Shown: piece by piece, positions 18,121 to 27,623 of the stretch
How positions within the stretch are numbered: the stretch's first letter is position 1
Layout of the letters: each line of letters opens with the position of its first letter
Source of the DNA: CAVQFB01 sp963711675
GTDB taxonomy: Bacteria; Acidobacteriota; Terriglobia; Terriglobales; Acidobacteriaceae
DNA length: 64,000 nt
Direction: 5' to 3'
Assembly: GCA_963711675.1 (NCBI GenBank)
Contig: CAVQFB010000011.1
Location: forward strand, 248,001-312,000
Made by a program: the position numbers and the translations under genes
The notes under the pieces: generated by a model
The model's input: the letters and a program-made list of their open reading frames with translations, nothing else
What the model was told of the DNA's origin: nothing
The model's database searches: none

Positions 18121-18175
18121 GGGGCTAAAGCCCCGGTTCTTACGCGACGCGTGGCGGCACGACTGAAGTCGTGCC
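18121..18175. repeat. Composite two-hairpin repeat
   Basis: The perfect hairpin GGGGC-TAAA-GCCCC at 18121-18134 is followed 21 bases later by GGCACGAC-TGAA-GTCGTGCC at 18156-18175 and the tail CTCCC. This is the clearest full copy of the composite element. It lies between malQ and the ppiD-like gene. The rest of 18065-18307 holds no gene. Confidence 0.85.
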
Positions 18176-18307
18176 CTCCCGTCCAAATTAGTTGTCAGAC
18201 CAGTTCCAGTATTCAGCGTGGGCGAGGCCGGTTCAATACCTTGCGCGATGCGGGCAGTTGACGGAAGACTTGCGTTCGGAGACATCCTGCGGCAGCTCAA
18301 ACCGCCG

Positions 18308-20299
18308 TTACATTCCTTCTTCGCTGCTTTGCGAGCGGGAGAGGTTCTTCAGTTCCTGCTCGTTGATCTTGATCTTACCGGCTTTTTCCATTTGCTGGCG
18401 AAGGTTGCCAACAAACAGCCCGAACAGTTCGTTTTGTTTTGCCTGCAAGAGCGATTCCCGTATCTGATCTTTTTTCTGAGCGAAATCCTGGTCGGTCGGC
18501 AGCTGTTTGTCCAGTAACGCGACCACGACACCGTTGGAATCGCCCATGATCGGGCCGCTGATGTCACCTGGCTTCATGGAGAAGACTACGTTGGCAGGTC
18601 CGGTTAGCGAGCCGATATCCGGCACCTGGCCATCGGGCGCAACCAGATCGCTCGTCTTCAGCGTGGCTCCGAGCTCTTTGGCGGCCTTCTTCAGATCGTG
18701 TTCGGACTTGGCGCGATCGGACAGTTCTTGTGTTTTCTGCGCAAGCAGAACGGACGCACGCTCGTTCTTGAACTCGTCCTCGACGCGGGTGCGAATCTGT
18801 TCGAAGGTGGGCGTCGCCGGAGGCTGGACTCCCTCCAGTTGGAAGATCGCGTAGCCTTGCGGAAGCTTCGCCATATCCGGCGGAGACTTTGGCTGGGCAG
18901 CGAATACGGCGTCCATGAACTGGGGCGCCGCGCCAATACCCGGCAAAGCGTCAGTGCGGCTGAAGAGGTCAGTGGTAACGACCTGGAGGTTCTTTGAGGC
19001 GGCGGCCTTGTCGAGGCTACCGTTGCGAGCGTCCCCCAGCACGGTATTGGCCTCGCCTTCAGCCACAGCTGCCGCTTTCTGCTGCTTCAGGAGCGGCTCG
19101 ATCTGGGCCTTCACTTCATCCAGAGTCTTGACGTGGGCATCCTGTTTGTCGTCGACCCGAATGATGTGGAAGCCATAGCTGCTCTGCACCAGATCGCTCA
19201 TCTGGCCTTTGGGGAGGGAGAAAGCGGCCTTTTCAAATTCCGGGACGGTGCGGCCGCGGCCGATCCAGCCCAGGTCGCCGCCGTTCTTGGCGCTGCCGGG
19301 ATCTTCGGAACTCTTCTTGGCCAGATCCCCGAACTTGGCGCCGGACTTCAACTGCTTCAGGATGTCCTGCGCTTTCTTGCGCGCGTCTTCCAGTCCCTTG
19401 GGGTCGATCTTGCCGTCCGCGCCGGGCAGCGGGGTCTTGATCAGGATGTGGCTGACCTTCACCTGCTCAGGCACGCGATATTCATCGCGGTGCTGATCGT
19501 AATAGGCCTGCAGTTCGGCTTGCGAAACCTGGGTTTGCGCGTTGAGCCTGGCCGTATCGATCAGGACGTATTTGACCTTGCGCTTCTCCGGGATGGCGTT
19601 CTTGTAGCTGGCCTGGTTGCGCTGATAGAAGGCTTTGAGTTCCTCGTCGGTGGGGTGAATGGATTTGCGGATTTCGTCCATCGAAAGAAAAGCGTAGTCG
19701 AACTTCACCTTGGTGCTGCGCTTGAGGAACGCGGCCTTGATCTCGTTGTCGTCTACGATGGCGCTGCCTGCCACCAGCAAGCGAAGCTTGCGTCCGAGGA
19801 TGGAATCCTTCTCGGCCTGTTCGAACTGGGGGATGCTCATCTCAAAGTTGCGGGAGACGAAGTCTTCGTAGCCGTCCTGGCCGATGAAGTTGCCGTCGGG
19901 AAACAGGTACTGAGAAAGGGGGCCGTGCTGGAGCTCGTCGCGCACCTCTTCGTCGCTGGCCCTGAGGCCCATGCGGCGAGCTTCGGCGACGATGGCCTTC
20001 TCATTGATCAGCTGCTGAGCCGCCTGCGAGGAAAAGAACGGCAGGAGCATGTTGGCCTGAGCGCCGCCGCGGGGAAATTGCTGGCGCACCATTTGCTTAG
20101 CTTCGAGCTGGACTTCGGTGGCGGTCACGCTTTCACTGCCGACCTTGGCGACGACGCCGGCGCCGGGAGCACCGACACCGAGATTTGAACCTACGCCGCC
20201 TGGGATCAGGGTGATTACCATCGCGCCGCAAAAAACCAGGAGGATCCCGCTTAGGATCACCTTCTTGATGGGGCCGGGGGTCTGCAGAAATCGGATCAT
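18308..20299 (-). CDS. ppiD: PpiD/SurA-type peptidyl-prolyl isomerase, membrane anchored
   Basis: 663 residues. One N-terminal membrane helix (KKVILSGILLVFCGAMVI) anchors a periplasmic chaperone. A SurA_N-like domain follows (AKVGSESVTATEVQLEAKQM, NEKAIVAEARRMG), then a parvulin rotamase core (VSHILIKTP, AKKSSEDPGSAKNGGDLGW, SLPKGQMSDLVQSSYGFHI), and a second degenerate rotamase-like part. The order and length match PpiD, which assists folding of secreted and outer-membrane proteins at the Sec translocon. The fit to this organism's many exported cytochromes and barrels is inference. The start is ATG at 20299. Confidence 0.87.
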   Translation of the reverse strand: MIRFLQTPGPIKKVILSGILLVFCGAMVITLIPGGVGSNLGVGAPGAGVVAKVGSESVTATEVQLEAKQMVRQQFPRGGAQANMLLPFFSSQAAQQLINEKAIVAEARRMGLRASDEEVRDELQHGPLSQYLFPDGNFIGQDGYEDFVSRNFEMSIPQFEQAEKDSILGRKLRLLVAGSAIVDDNEIKAAFLKRSTKVKFDYAFLSMDEIRKSIHPTDEELKAFYQRNQASYKNAIPEKRKVKYVLIDTARLNAQTQVSQAELQAYYDQHRDEYRVPEQVKVSHILIKTPLPGADGKIDPKGLEDARKKAQDILKQLKSGAKFGDLAKKSSEDPGSAKNGGDLGWIGRGRTVPEFEKAAFSLPKGQMSDLVQSSYGFHIIRVDDKQDAHVKTLDEVKAQIEPLLKQQKAAAVAEGEANTVLGDARNGSLDKAAASKNLQVVTTDLFSRTDALPGIGAAPQFMDAVFAAQPKSPPDMAKLPQGYAIFQLEGVQPPATPTFEQIRTRVEDEFKNERASVLLAQKTQELSDRAKSEHDLKKAAKELGATLKTSDLVAPDGQVPDIGSLTGPANVVFSMKPGDISGPIMGDSNGVVVALLDKQLPTDQDFAQKKDQIRESLLQAKQNELFGLFVGNLRQQMEKAGKIKINEQELKNLSRSQSSEEGM

Positions 20300-20697
20300 C
20301 TTATTGGCTACTCCGGGGGTCTTAGGCGAATTTTTGATTATAAACTACGGGGGAGCGAGGCGGGCTGGATGAAGAACCAGCCAAAGGCACGATTTGCCCT
20401 CGCTACGAGCGCGGCGCGGCTCGCCTGGGACTCGGTGTCACACCCAGGATCATAGAACGGGCAAGCATCGATTCAGGCGTCATGGAAAACGCGGCTTCGG
20501 GTAATTGCGGTGCGTGTTGCGGAGGCGGGAAGATCAGCGAATAATCCTTATTGAAACGAATCATTAAAACGTGTTATCAAGCTTGGGCATGTCCGGGTCC
20601 GATATCTTCCGGCCGAACCGCGCCTGAGCGAAGGCACCCTGGCAAGCTCAATCATGGCTTTTGTGATCCAGTTTTCGAAACGAGGGGCAGCACTCCT
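20300..20697. other. Divergent intergenic stretch, no gene
   Basis: This separates the divergently transcribed ppiD-like and GH2 genes, so both promoters should be here. The frame of the GH2 gene is open back to 20551, but those residues show no signal peptide or domain character. I see no repeat and no clear promoter boxes. Confidence 0.5.
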
Positions 20698-23379
20698 ATG
20701 ACGAGACTAATCCGGCTTGTTCTGATCCCGCTTTTCCTTCTGACATCTTTCCAACTCATGCGTGCACAGGCAAAGCAGGGTGGCGATCCAGCGGCGGAGA
20801 ATAAATTCGTGCTGGCCGAGGGATGGGCGCTGCAGTCTTCAGCCAAAGTGGAGCAGAAAGGCGAGGAGATCTCGAGCGCGCGTTTCGAGCCGAAAGGCTG
20901 GCGCGCCGTGACCGTTCCGACCACGGTGGTGGCGGCGATGGTGAAGGATAAAGTTTATCCGGATCCGATGTTCGGCATGAACCTGAGACAGTTGCCGGGC
21001 GTGGCGTATCCGATTGGAAAAAACTTTTCGAACGAGGCGATGCCACCGGACAGCCCGTTCGCGGTCTCGTGGTGGTATCGCAAGGAGTTCACGCTGCCAG
21101 CCAGCTACAAGGGCAAGACCATGTGGCTGAATTTTCGCGGAATCAACTACCGGGCGAACATCTGGCTGAACGGGAAGCAGATCGCGAAGTCGGACGAGGT
21201 TGCGGGAGCGTGGCGAACGTACGAGTTCAACGTCACAGACACGGCGAAAGCCGGAGCGACGAATGTTGTAGCGGTGCAGGTTTACGCGCCGACGGATACC
21301 GAACTGGCGATCACGTTCGTGGACTGGAACCCGGCGCCTCCGGACAAGAACATGGGGCTGTGGCGCGAAGTTTATTTCACCACGAGCGGAGCGGTCGCAG
21401 TGCGGCATCCTGCTGTGTTCACCAAACTGGAGCCAGGAAATGACAAGGCACATCTGACGGTCGCCGCCGTGCTGAAGAACGGAACTGGCCAGGCGGTGAG
21501 AGGCGCGCTGAAAGGCACGATTGAAAGGATCAGGTTCGAGCAGGAGGTGGAGCTGGCGCCGGGCGAGGCGAAAGATGTGACGTTCGATCCGGAGAAGTTT
21601 GAGCAACTGAGCGTCGCCAATCCACGGCTGTGGTGGCCGGTGCAGATGGGAACTCCGAATTTGTACTCCCTTCATCTGGAATTCGATGTCGACGGGAAGG
21701 CGTCGGATCATTCGGATACGCAGTTCGGCATCCGCCAGGTGGAGTCTGAGCTGACGGGACCGGACCGGCGCCTGTTCACGGTGAATGGCAAGAAGATCCT
21801 GATCCGCGGCGGAGGCTGGACCACGGACATGATGCTGCGCGAGAACTCGCAGCGCCTGCAGGACGAGTTTCGCTATGTGCGTGACATGGGGCTGAACACG
21901 ATCCGCCTGGAAGGCAAGATGGAGACGGAGGAATTCTTCAATCTGGCGGACCAGCAAGGGATTCTGGTGATGGCAGGCTGGTGCTGCTGCGACGCGTGGG
22001 AGCACTGGTCGGTGTGGTCGCAGGAAAATTACAATGTCGCGAAGGAGTCGTTGCGAGATCAGATTTACCGGCTGCGGGGACATCCGAGCCTGATTGCGTG
22101 GCTGAACGGGAGTGACAATCCTCCGCCGCCGGATGTCGAGGAGATGTATCTGAGCGTGGAGAAGCAGTTGTTGTGGCCGAATCCGGTGGTGTCGTCGGCA
22201 ACGGCAAAGCTGGCGGCAGTTTCGGGCGACAGTGGCGTGAAGATGACGGGGCCTTACGAGTACGTTGCGCCTTCGTATTGGATGGGGGATATCAAGAACG
22301 CCGACCACAAGTGCAACCAGGGCGGATGCGGCGGGGCGTACGGTTTCAACACCGAAACGAGCCCGGGGCCCGCGGTACCTCCGATTGAGAGCCTGCAGGC
22401 GATGCTGCCGAAAGATCACCTGTGGCCGATCGACGATTACTGGAACTATCACGCGGGCGGCGGCGTGTTCAAAACGATCCAGGTCTATACCGAGGCGCAG
22501 GACGCGCGCTACGGCAAATCCGGGAGCGCGGAGGAGTTCGCCTTCAAGTCACAGCTGATGGGCTACGAGGGCATTCGCGCCATGTACGAGGCCTACAGCC
22601 GCAACAAGTACACCTCGACGGGTGTCATTCAATGGATGCTGAACAATGCCTGGCCTTCGATCATCTGGCATTTGTACGACTACTACCTGCGACCCGGTGG
22701 AGGATACTTCGGGGCGAAGAAAGCGATGGAGCCGCTGCATCCGGTGTATGCATATGACGACCATTCGGTGTGGCTGGTGAGCAGCCAGTACGAGGACGTG
22801 CGGAGTCTGAAATTGACGGCGAAGATCTACAACCAGGACATGACGGAGAAGTTCTCAAAGGTGGTTACGGTGGATGCCGCGGCGGACAGCACAAATAAGG
22901 TTTTCGAGATTCCGGGAATCGGGAATTTGAGCGCGGCTTATTTTCTGTCGCTGAGGTTGGAGGATTCTAGTGGAACACTGGTGGGATCGAACTTCTACTG
23001 GCTCTCCAGCAAGGCAGAGACGATCGACTGGGAGAAGTCGAACTGGTACACGACGCCGACGGCTTCTTTCGCGGACTACACGTCGCTGAGTCAGTTGCCC
23101 AAGGTCAAGCTGAAGCACACGAGCCGCACCGAAACCAAGGGTGGCGAGGCGGTGACGCACGTGACGCTCGAGAATCCGAGCAAGAGCATTGCGTTCTTCG
23201 TAAGGCTGAAGCTCAACAAGGGAGCGGGTGGAGAAGAGGTACTGCCGGTGTTGTGGCAGGACAACTATGTCTCGCTGCTGCCGGGCGAAACGCGTGAGCT
23301 TACGGCGACCTACCGCGCTGGCGAACTGGGTACGGCGAAACCGAGCATCGAAATTAGCGGTTGGAACGTCGGGCAGTAA
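20698..23379 (+). CDS. Glycoside hydrolase family 2, exo-beta-glucosaminidase-like, secreted
   Basis: 893 residues from the ATG at 20698, which has GAGGGG upstream and starts a signal peptide. The GH2 layout is visible: sugar-binding jelly roll (SWWYRKEFTLPASYKGK, NYRANIWLNGKQIA), Ig-like domain, TIM barrel (LIRGGGWTTDMMLREN, GLNTIRLEGKMETEEFF), and C-terminal Ig-like domains. The acid/base position reads LNGSDN with Asp473 in place of the usual Glu, and the nucleophile candidate is Glu553 in NTETSPGP. This Asp/Glu pairing is known from exo-beta-D-glucosaminidases such as CsxA, so chitosan-type substrates are likely. An APC permease gene follows. Confidence 0.87.
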   Translation: MTRLIRLVLIPLFLLTSFQLMRAQAKQGGDPAAENKFVLAEGWALQSSAKVEQKGEEISSARFEPKGWRAVTVPTTVVAAMVKDKVYPDPMFGMNLRQLPGVAYPIGKNFSNEAMPPDSPFAVSWWYRKEFTLPASYKGKTMWLNFRGINYRANIWLNGKQIAKSDEVAGAWRTYEFNVTDTAKAGATNVVAVQVYAPTDTELAITFVDWNPAPPDKNMGLWREVYFTTSGAVAVRHPAVFTKLEPGNDKAHLTVAAVLKNGTGQAVRGALKGTIERIRFEQEVELAPGEAKDVTFDPEKFEQLSVANPRLWWPVQMGTPNLYSLHLEFDVDGKASDHSDTQFGIRQVESELTGPDRRLFTVNGKKILIRGGGWTTDMMLRENSQRLQDEFRYVRDMGLNTIRLEGKMETEEFFNLADQQGILVMAGWCCCDAWEHWSVWSQENYNVAKESLRDQIYRLRGHPSLIAWLNGSDNPPPPDVEEMYLSVEKQLLWPNPVVSSATAKLAAVSGDSGVKMTGPYEYVAPSYWMGDIKNADHKCNQGGCGGAYGFNTETSPGPAVPPIESLQAMLPKDHLWPIDDYWNYHAGGGVFKTIQVYTEAQDARYGKSGSAEEFAFKSQLMGYEGIRAMYEAYSRNKYTSTGVIQWMLNNAWPSIIWHLYDYYLRPGGGYFGAKKAMEPLHPVYAYDDHSVWLVSSQYEDVRSLKLTAKIYNQDMTEKFSKVVTVDAAADSTNKVFEIPGIGNLSAAYFLSLRLEDSSGTLVGSNFYWLSSKAETIDWEKSNWYTTPTASFADYTSLSQLPKVKLKHTSRTETKGGEAVTHVTLENPSKSIAFFVRLKLNKGAGGEEVLPVLWQDNYVSLLPGETRELTATYRAGELGTAKPSIEISGWNVGQ

Positions 23380-23477
23380 CAGATAGGCTCAGCAGAACAC
23401 GACGGCGGTTCTGCAAGGAGCGCGGGGAGTCGCAAACTGCGTTTCCGCCGCAAAGAGTTCGGTCCGCAAGGAGCGGA

Positions 23478-24852
23478 ATGGCAAGTTCTTCATCGACCAC
23501 TACGACGGCGACACCGCGCCTGAAGCGGAGTCTGACGCTTTGGGATCTGATCCTCTACGGCATCATCGTCATTCAGCCCGTAGCGCCGATGTCGGTGTTC
23601 GGCGTGCTCAGCGATCGCGGCCACGGACACGTGGTTACGACGATCCTGATCGCGATGGTGGCGATGCTGTTCACGGCGATCAGCTACGGAAGGATGGCGC
23701 GCGCGTATCCCAGCGCGGGGTCGGCATTCACCTACGTGGGGCAGGAGATCAATCCTGCACTCGGCTTCGTCACGGGATGGAGCATGGTGATGGACTACAT
23801 GCTGAACCCGATGATCTGCACCGTGTGGTGCAGCCAGCAGGCGCACGTGTTTTCACCGGGCATACCATACTGGATCTGGACGATCTTCTTCGTGGCTGTG
23901 TTCACATGGCTGAACATTCAAGGCGTGAAAACTTCAGCACGCGTGAATGCAGGGCTGGCGGCAGCCATGGGGCTTGGTGATCGTCATCTTCTTCGTGGTG
24001 GCGTCACGATACATATTCGGGCATCCCCATGATGGGGCAGGATTCTTCACGCAGCCGTTTTACGACCCAGCGCTGTGGAACACGCGGGCGGTGCTGGGCG
24101 GGACTTCGATCGCGGTGCTGACGTACATCGGATTTGACGGCATCTCGACGCTTTCGGAAGAGGCGGAGAATCCGCGGCGGAATATTCTGCTGGCGACGGT
24201 GCTCACCTGCCTGGTGATCGGAATACTGTCGGCGGTGGAGGTGTACGCCGCACAACTGGTGTGGCCGGCATCGCAGCCATTCCCGGATGTCGATACGGCC
24301 TTTGTGCATGTAGCAGCGCGAGCATGGAAGCCGATGTTTGCCCTGATGGGCTTCACGCTGCTGGTGGCAAACTTCGGATCGGGGCTGGGATCGCAGATCG
24401 GGGCGGCACGATTGTTGTATGGGATGGGACGCAGCAGCGCTCTGCCAAAGTCATTTTTTGGCATGGTCGATGCGAAGCATCGCGTGCCTCGCAACAACGT
24501 ACTGTTTGTAGGAGCGGCGGCGTTGACCGCGGCATTGCTGGTTGAAGTTCATTGGTTCAGCTACGCGCTGGGAGCGGAGATGCTCAACTTCGGGGCCTTG
24601 ATCGCATTCATGGGCGTGAATGCGGCGGCCCTGATGCGGTATTACGTGCGCGCTCCAGAGAAGAAATTGACGTACCTGCTGCCGCCGATTCTGGGATTCG
24701 CGATCTGCCTGATGCTCTGGCTGAACCTGAGCACTCCGGCGAAGATCGCAGGAGTGATCTGGATGGCGGCCGGGATCGCGTTCGGAGCGTGGAAGACGCG
24801 CGGGTTCAGGGGAGATCTGGTGAACTTTGAGCTGCCGGCAGAGGAAGAGTGA
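23478..24852 (+). pseudogene. APC-family amino acid permease, frameshifted
   Basis: The N-terminal half (LKRSLTLWDLILYGIIVIQ, SAGSAFTYVGQEINPALGF, WLNIQGVKTSARVNAGL) and the C-terminal half (LVIVIFFVVASRYIFGHP, YIGFDGISTLSEEAENPRR, GRSSALPKSFFGMVD) lie in adjacent frames. Deleting one T at 23974-23975 joins them into 457 residues with about 12 membrane segments, the normal size of an APC transporter. The conserved FDG-SEE loop of the family is present. Substrate is probably an amino acid, amine or related compound. The start ATG at 23478 is preceded by AAGGAGCGGA. It lies 98 bp after the GH2 gene. Confidence 0.82.
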
Positions 24853-25380
24853 GGGCGGAATTGAGTGATTGTGCGGTTGGGTCATTTTGTGATTTCTGCT
24901 AAGCCGCGGCCACCTCAGCGGCTAAAGCCTCATGTTTATCCAGTCTTTGCGGCACGCCTGAAGGCGTGCCCTGATACGGAACTGACAGATTTCGGCGCCA
25001 GCGTAGACCTTACTCCAGTCGCGCAGAAGTGTTGCGGCTCGGAGGAAACTGCAGATTCCACGCTCGACTCGCCGCGCGAGCGTGGCTGCGAACGGCTCGG
25101 AATGACAAAGAGGGCAGGGAGGAGAGAAGACTCTCCTTACGCTTTCGATTGCCACGCTTGGGTTGGGTTCGCGAAAAGCAGGTCCTTCGCTCCGCTCAGG
25201 ATGACAACCTATAAGAGATCGTGGGAGAACGTAAACCGACAGCGGTACCTCGCTCGCGCACTTGTATTACTCCTTTACAAAGGGCATCAAGTCGGTAGGC
25301 AGTCGACAACTGCAGATTCCTCACTCGGCGTCACTCAGGGCAGGCTTTCGCTCCACTCAGGATGACAATCTGTAAGAGGC
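24853..25380. repeat. Repeat island between APC and CRTAC1 genes
   Basis: No gene was found. A CGGCTAAAGCC-type hairpin precedes the perfect family A hairpin at 24951-24970. A diverged family B copy spans 25050-25107, and two short pieces ending 'caggatgaca' lie near 25181-25203 and 25343-25367. The flanking genes converge on this island. Confidence 0.75.
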
Positions 25381-27193
25381 CTACTGTACGGGTTTAGGTA
25401 GTGGGGTGGTTGCGGTGACTCCCTGCCCTTCGGTGATGGTGTAGAGGTTGTCGGCGGCGACATCTTTGAACTGTTCTATCTTCCCAGCTGGGCCATCGAA
25501 CTTCTACGCTTTCCATTTTTCCCGCCGCACCGAGTCCGAAGTGCAGGCGCAGGTCGTTTTGCGACAGATAGCTGGCACCGCCACGAACCTCATCAAACTG
25601 CATCAAGCCACCGGAATGAATAATCACGCGCGCTCCAATGGCTGCTCGATTACTCTTCGTCCCAACCAACTTGAATGAGACACGGTGATTAGAATTCTTG
25701 GCCGTGTTTAACAACAGCGACGGCGGTTCGCCGACATTGAGAACGACGATGTCGATGTTGCCGTTGTTGACGATATCACCGAAAGCCGCACCCCGCCTGG
25801 ATTTAAGAGGCATCGCCGCGAGACCTGACTGTTGAGTCACGTCGTCGAAGGTTCCGTCGCGATGGTTGCGATGCAGCAACATCGGCTCAGCGTAAGCCGC
25901 ACTGCCGGAGACACCATCCATTTGCGGGTAGACATGGCCACTGACAACGAAAAGATCGAGCCAGCCGTCGTTCTCCATATCGAAAAATGAAGTGCCCCAT
26001 TTCACGTAGGGCAAGCTCGGCGGCCCGAGGCGCGAGGGGAGATTCACGTCTTCGAAGCTATCGCCGGGGTGATTGCGGTAGAGGACGTTGGGCTGGTCAG
26101 CGAAGTTCGTGACGAAGAGATCGAGGCGGCCGTCGTGATCGTAGTCGCCCCAGGTGACTCCCATGGAACCGAGGGCGAGGCCGTCACCGCTGACGGCAGC
26201 GCCGCTCAGCATGCCGACATCGGTGAAGGTGCCGTTCCGATTGTTGTGGTAGAGGTGGCTGGGCGTGGTGTCGTCGGCGACGTAGAGATCGGGCCAGCCG
26301 TCGTTGTCATAGTCCGCCCAACTCACGCCGAGACCGTAGTAGCCGTTGGGATCATCGACTCCGGCTTTCTTTGAAATTTCCTCGAAGGTACCGTCGCCTT
26401 TGTTGTGAAAGAGAAGATCGGTTTCGCCCTGCATGCCCCAAGGTCCGCACTGGACGGGCACTCCCTTGAAGTTGCAAAACTTGCCGCTGCCGAAGGCGGG
26501 AAGAGAATCCATGTCAACGTGGACGTAGCGGGAGACAAATAGGTCGACGTTGCCATCGCGATCGTAGTCGCCCCAGGCCGCGCCGGTGCTGAATCCGCCG
26601 CCACGCACGCCAGCTTTCTCGGTCACGTCTTCAAAGGTGCAGTCGCCTTTGTTGCGATAGAGTACGTTGCCGTTGTAGCCGGTGACGTAGAGATCCAGGA
26701 GGCCGTCGTTGTCGAAGTCGGCGACGGCGACGCCCATGCCCCAGCCCTTGCGGGTGAGGCCGGCGCGTTGCGTGATGTCGGTGAACTTGAGGTCTGAGTC
26801 CTGATGCCAGAGCGTCACCATGAGATCGCCACCCGCGCGATAGCGATCGACGGTGGAGCCGTTGGCCATCACGATGTCGAGCTTGCCGTCGTTGTCGCAA
26901 TCGAAGAGGCCGATGCCGCCGCTCATCGATTCGATGACGTAGTGCTTTTCTTTCGAGGCAATGTGGGAGGTAGTGAGGCCGGCTTGGGAGGCGATGTCCT
27001 GGAAGGTGGGGACGGGAGTGTCGGGAAGAGAGTGAGCTGGGGGCCTAGCGTCGGAAGCAGTCGCTTTGTGTGGGGGTGCGGGGCGATGAGCAGGAACGGC
27101 GGTTCCGGGGGGTGGCGACATCTGCGCGGATGACAAGACAGCCAGAAGGAGGATTATCGCGAAGCGCAACGATATCCGCCGAAGGGGGTACAT
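25381..27193 (-). pseudogene. CRTAC1-family FG-GAP/ASPIC-UnbV protein, frameshift near C-terminus
   Basis: A secreted repeat protein of about 603 residues once corrected. After a signal peptide and a Pro-rich linker come at least seven FG-GAP/VCBS beta-propeller repeats with calcium-binding DxDxDG loops (FDCDNDGKLDIVMAN, DFDNDGLLDLYVTG, DYDHDGRLDLFV). The ASPIC/UnbV domain (NHRVSFKLVGTKSNRAAIGA, GGASYLSQNDLRLHFGL) follows. The frame breaks at 25486: dropping one base turns WPSWEDRT into the canonical WPSGKIEQF and extends to a stop at 25381-25383. The family is of unknown molecular role and is expanded in Acidobacteriota. Two more members follow upstream on the same strand. Confidence 0.85.
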
Positions 27194-27262
27194 GAATAGT
27201 CAGCATTCTAGCGGAAATGGTGGGCGGGATCGTTCCGTACGGGCTGGAGCGAGAGAACAAAC

Positions 27263-27359
27263 TGCACATTTCTCGCTCGTCCTCGCCGCGCCAGCGCGGT
27301 TACGGACGGCTCGGAATGACAAAAGGATGGGGACATGGCGGCACGACTGAAGTCGTGCC
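27263..27359. repeat. Family B repeat followed by a family A hairpin
   Basis: The B copy spans 27263-27321 with hairpin CCGCGC-CA-GCGCGG. The A hairpin GGCACGAC-TGAA-GTCGTGCC lies at 27340-27359 with tail CTCCC. They lie in the gap between two CRTAC1-family genes. Confidence 0.8.
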
Positions 27360-27431
27360 CTCCCAAAGGCTGTGCTCTCCCAAAGAACTATCACAACCTA
27401 GTCTAGAATTCTTGCTGATGGGTGGCCCTAT

Positions 27432-27569
27432 ATGAACACTCGCGTAATCATTTGGACCGTCGGACTGGCCTACGTCGGTTATGCGCCAGCAACCAAAGGC
27501 GCGATAGTGAGTGACGCACGAATGCTGATCGGGGCGCTCGCTGGAGCGCGGCGCCTAAAGGCGCGCTAA
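27432..27569 (+). CDS. Possible small membrane peptide or gene remnant
   Basis: A 45-codon frame, ATG at 27432, begins with a hydrophobic stretch (RVIIWTVGLAYVGYAP) and then TKGAIVSDARMLIGALAGA before running into a GGCGCC-TAAA-GGCGC repeat hairpin that ends it. The beginning looks like real coding sequence and the end like repeat DNA. It may therefore be the 5' stump of a gene truncated by repeat insertion. No family is recognised and no ribosome-binding site is obvious. Confidence 0.25.
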   Translation: MNTRVIIWTVGLAYVGYAPATKGAIVSDARMLIGALAGARRLKAR

Positions 27570-27604
27570 AAGGTCAGGATTTACGGCATGCCTGAAGGCA
27601 TGCC
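27551..27604. repeat. Composite two-hairpin repeat, variant stems
   Basis: GCGCC-TAAA-GGCGC at 27551-27564 and GGCATGCC-TGAA-GGCATGCC at 27585-27604 with tail CTGATACGAA. Compared with the usual stem, one C-G pair has become T-A on both sides, keeping the pairing. It ends 20 bases before the stop of the next gene. Confidence 0.8.
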
Positions 27605-27623
27605 CTGATACGAATCGGGATTC

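Noticed and set aside
19133..20188. 351-codon plus-strand frame opposite the ppiD-like gene
   Set aside because: No signal, motif or ribosome-binding site; the opposite strand carries complete chaperone and rotamase domains.
20839..22452. 537-codon minus-strand frame inside the GH2 gene
   Set aside because: It is rich in Arg and His with no domain signal and lies fully opposite a well-supported gene; such antisense frames are common in GC-rich genes.
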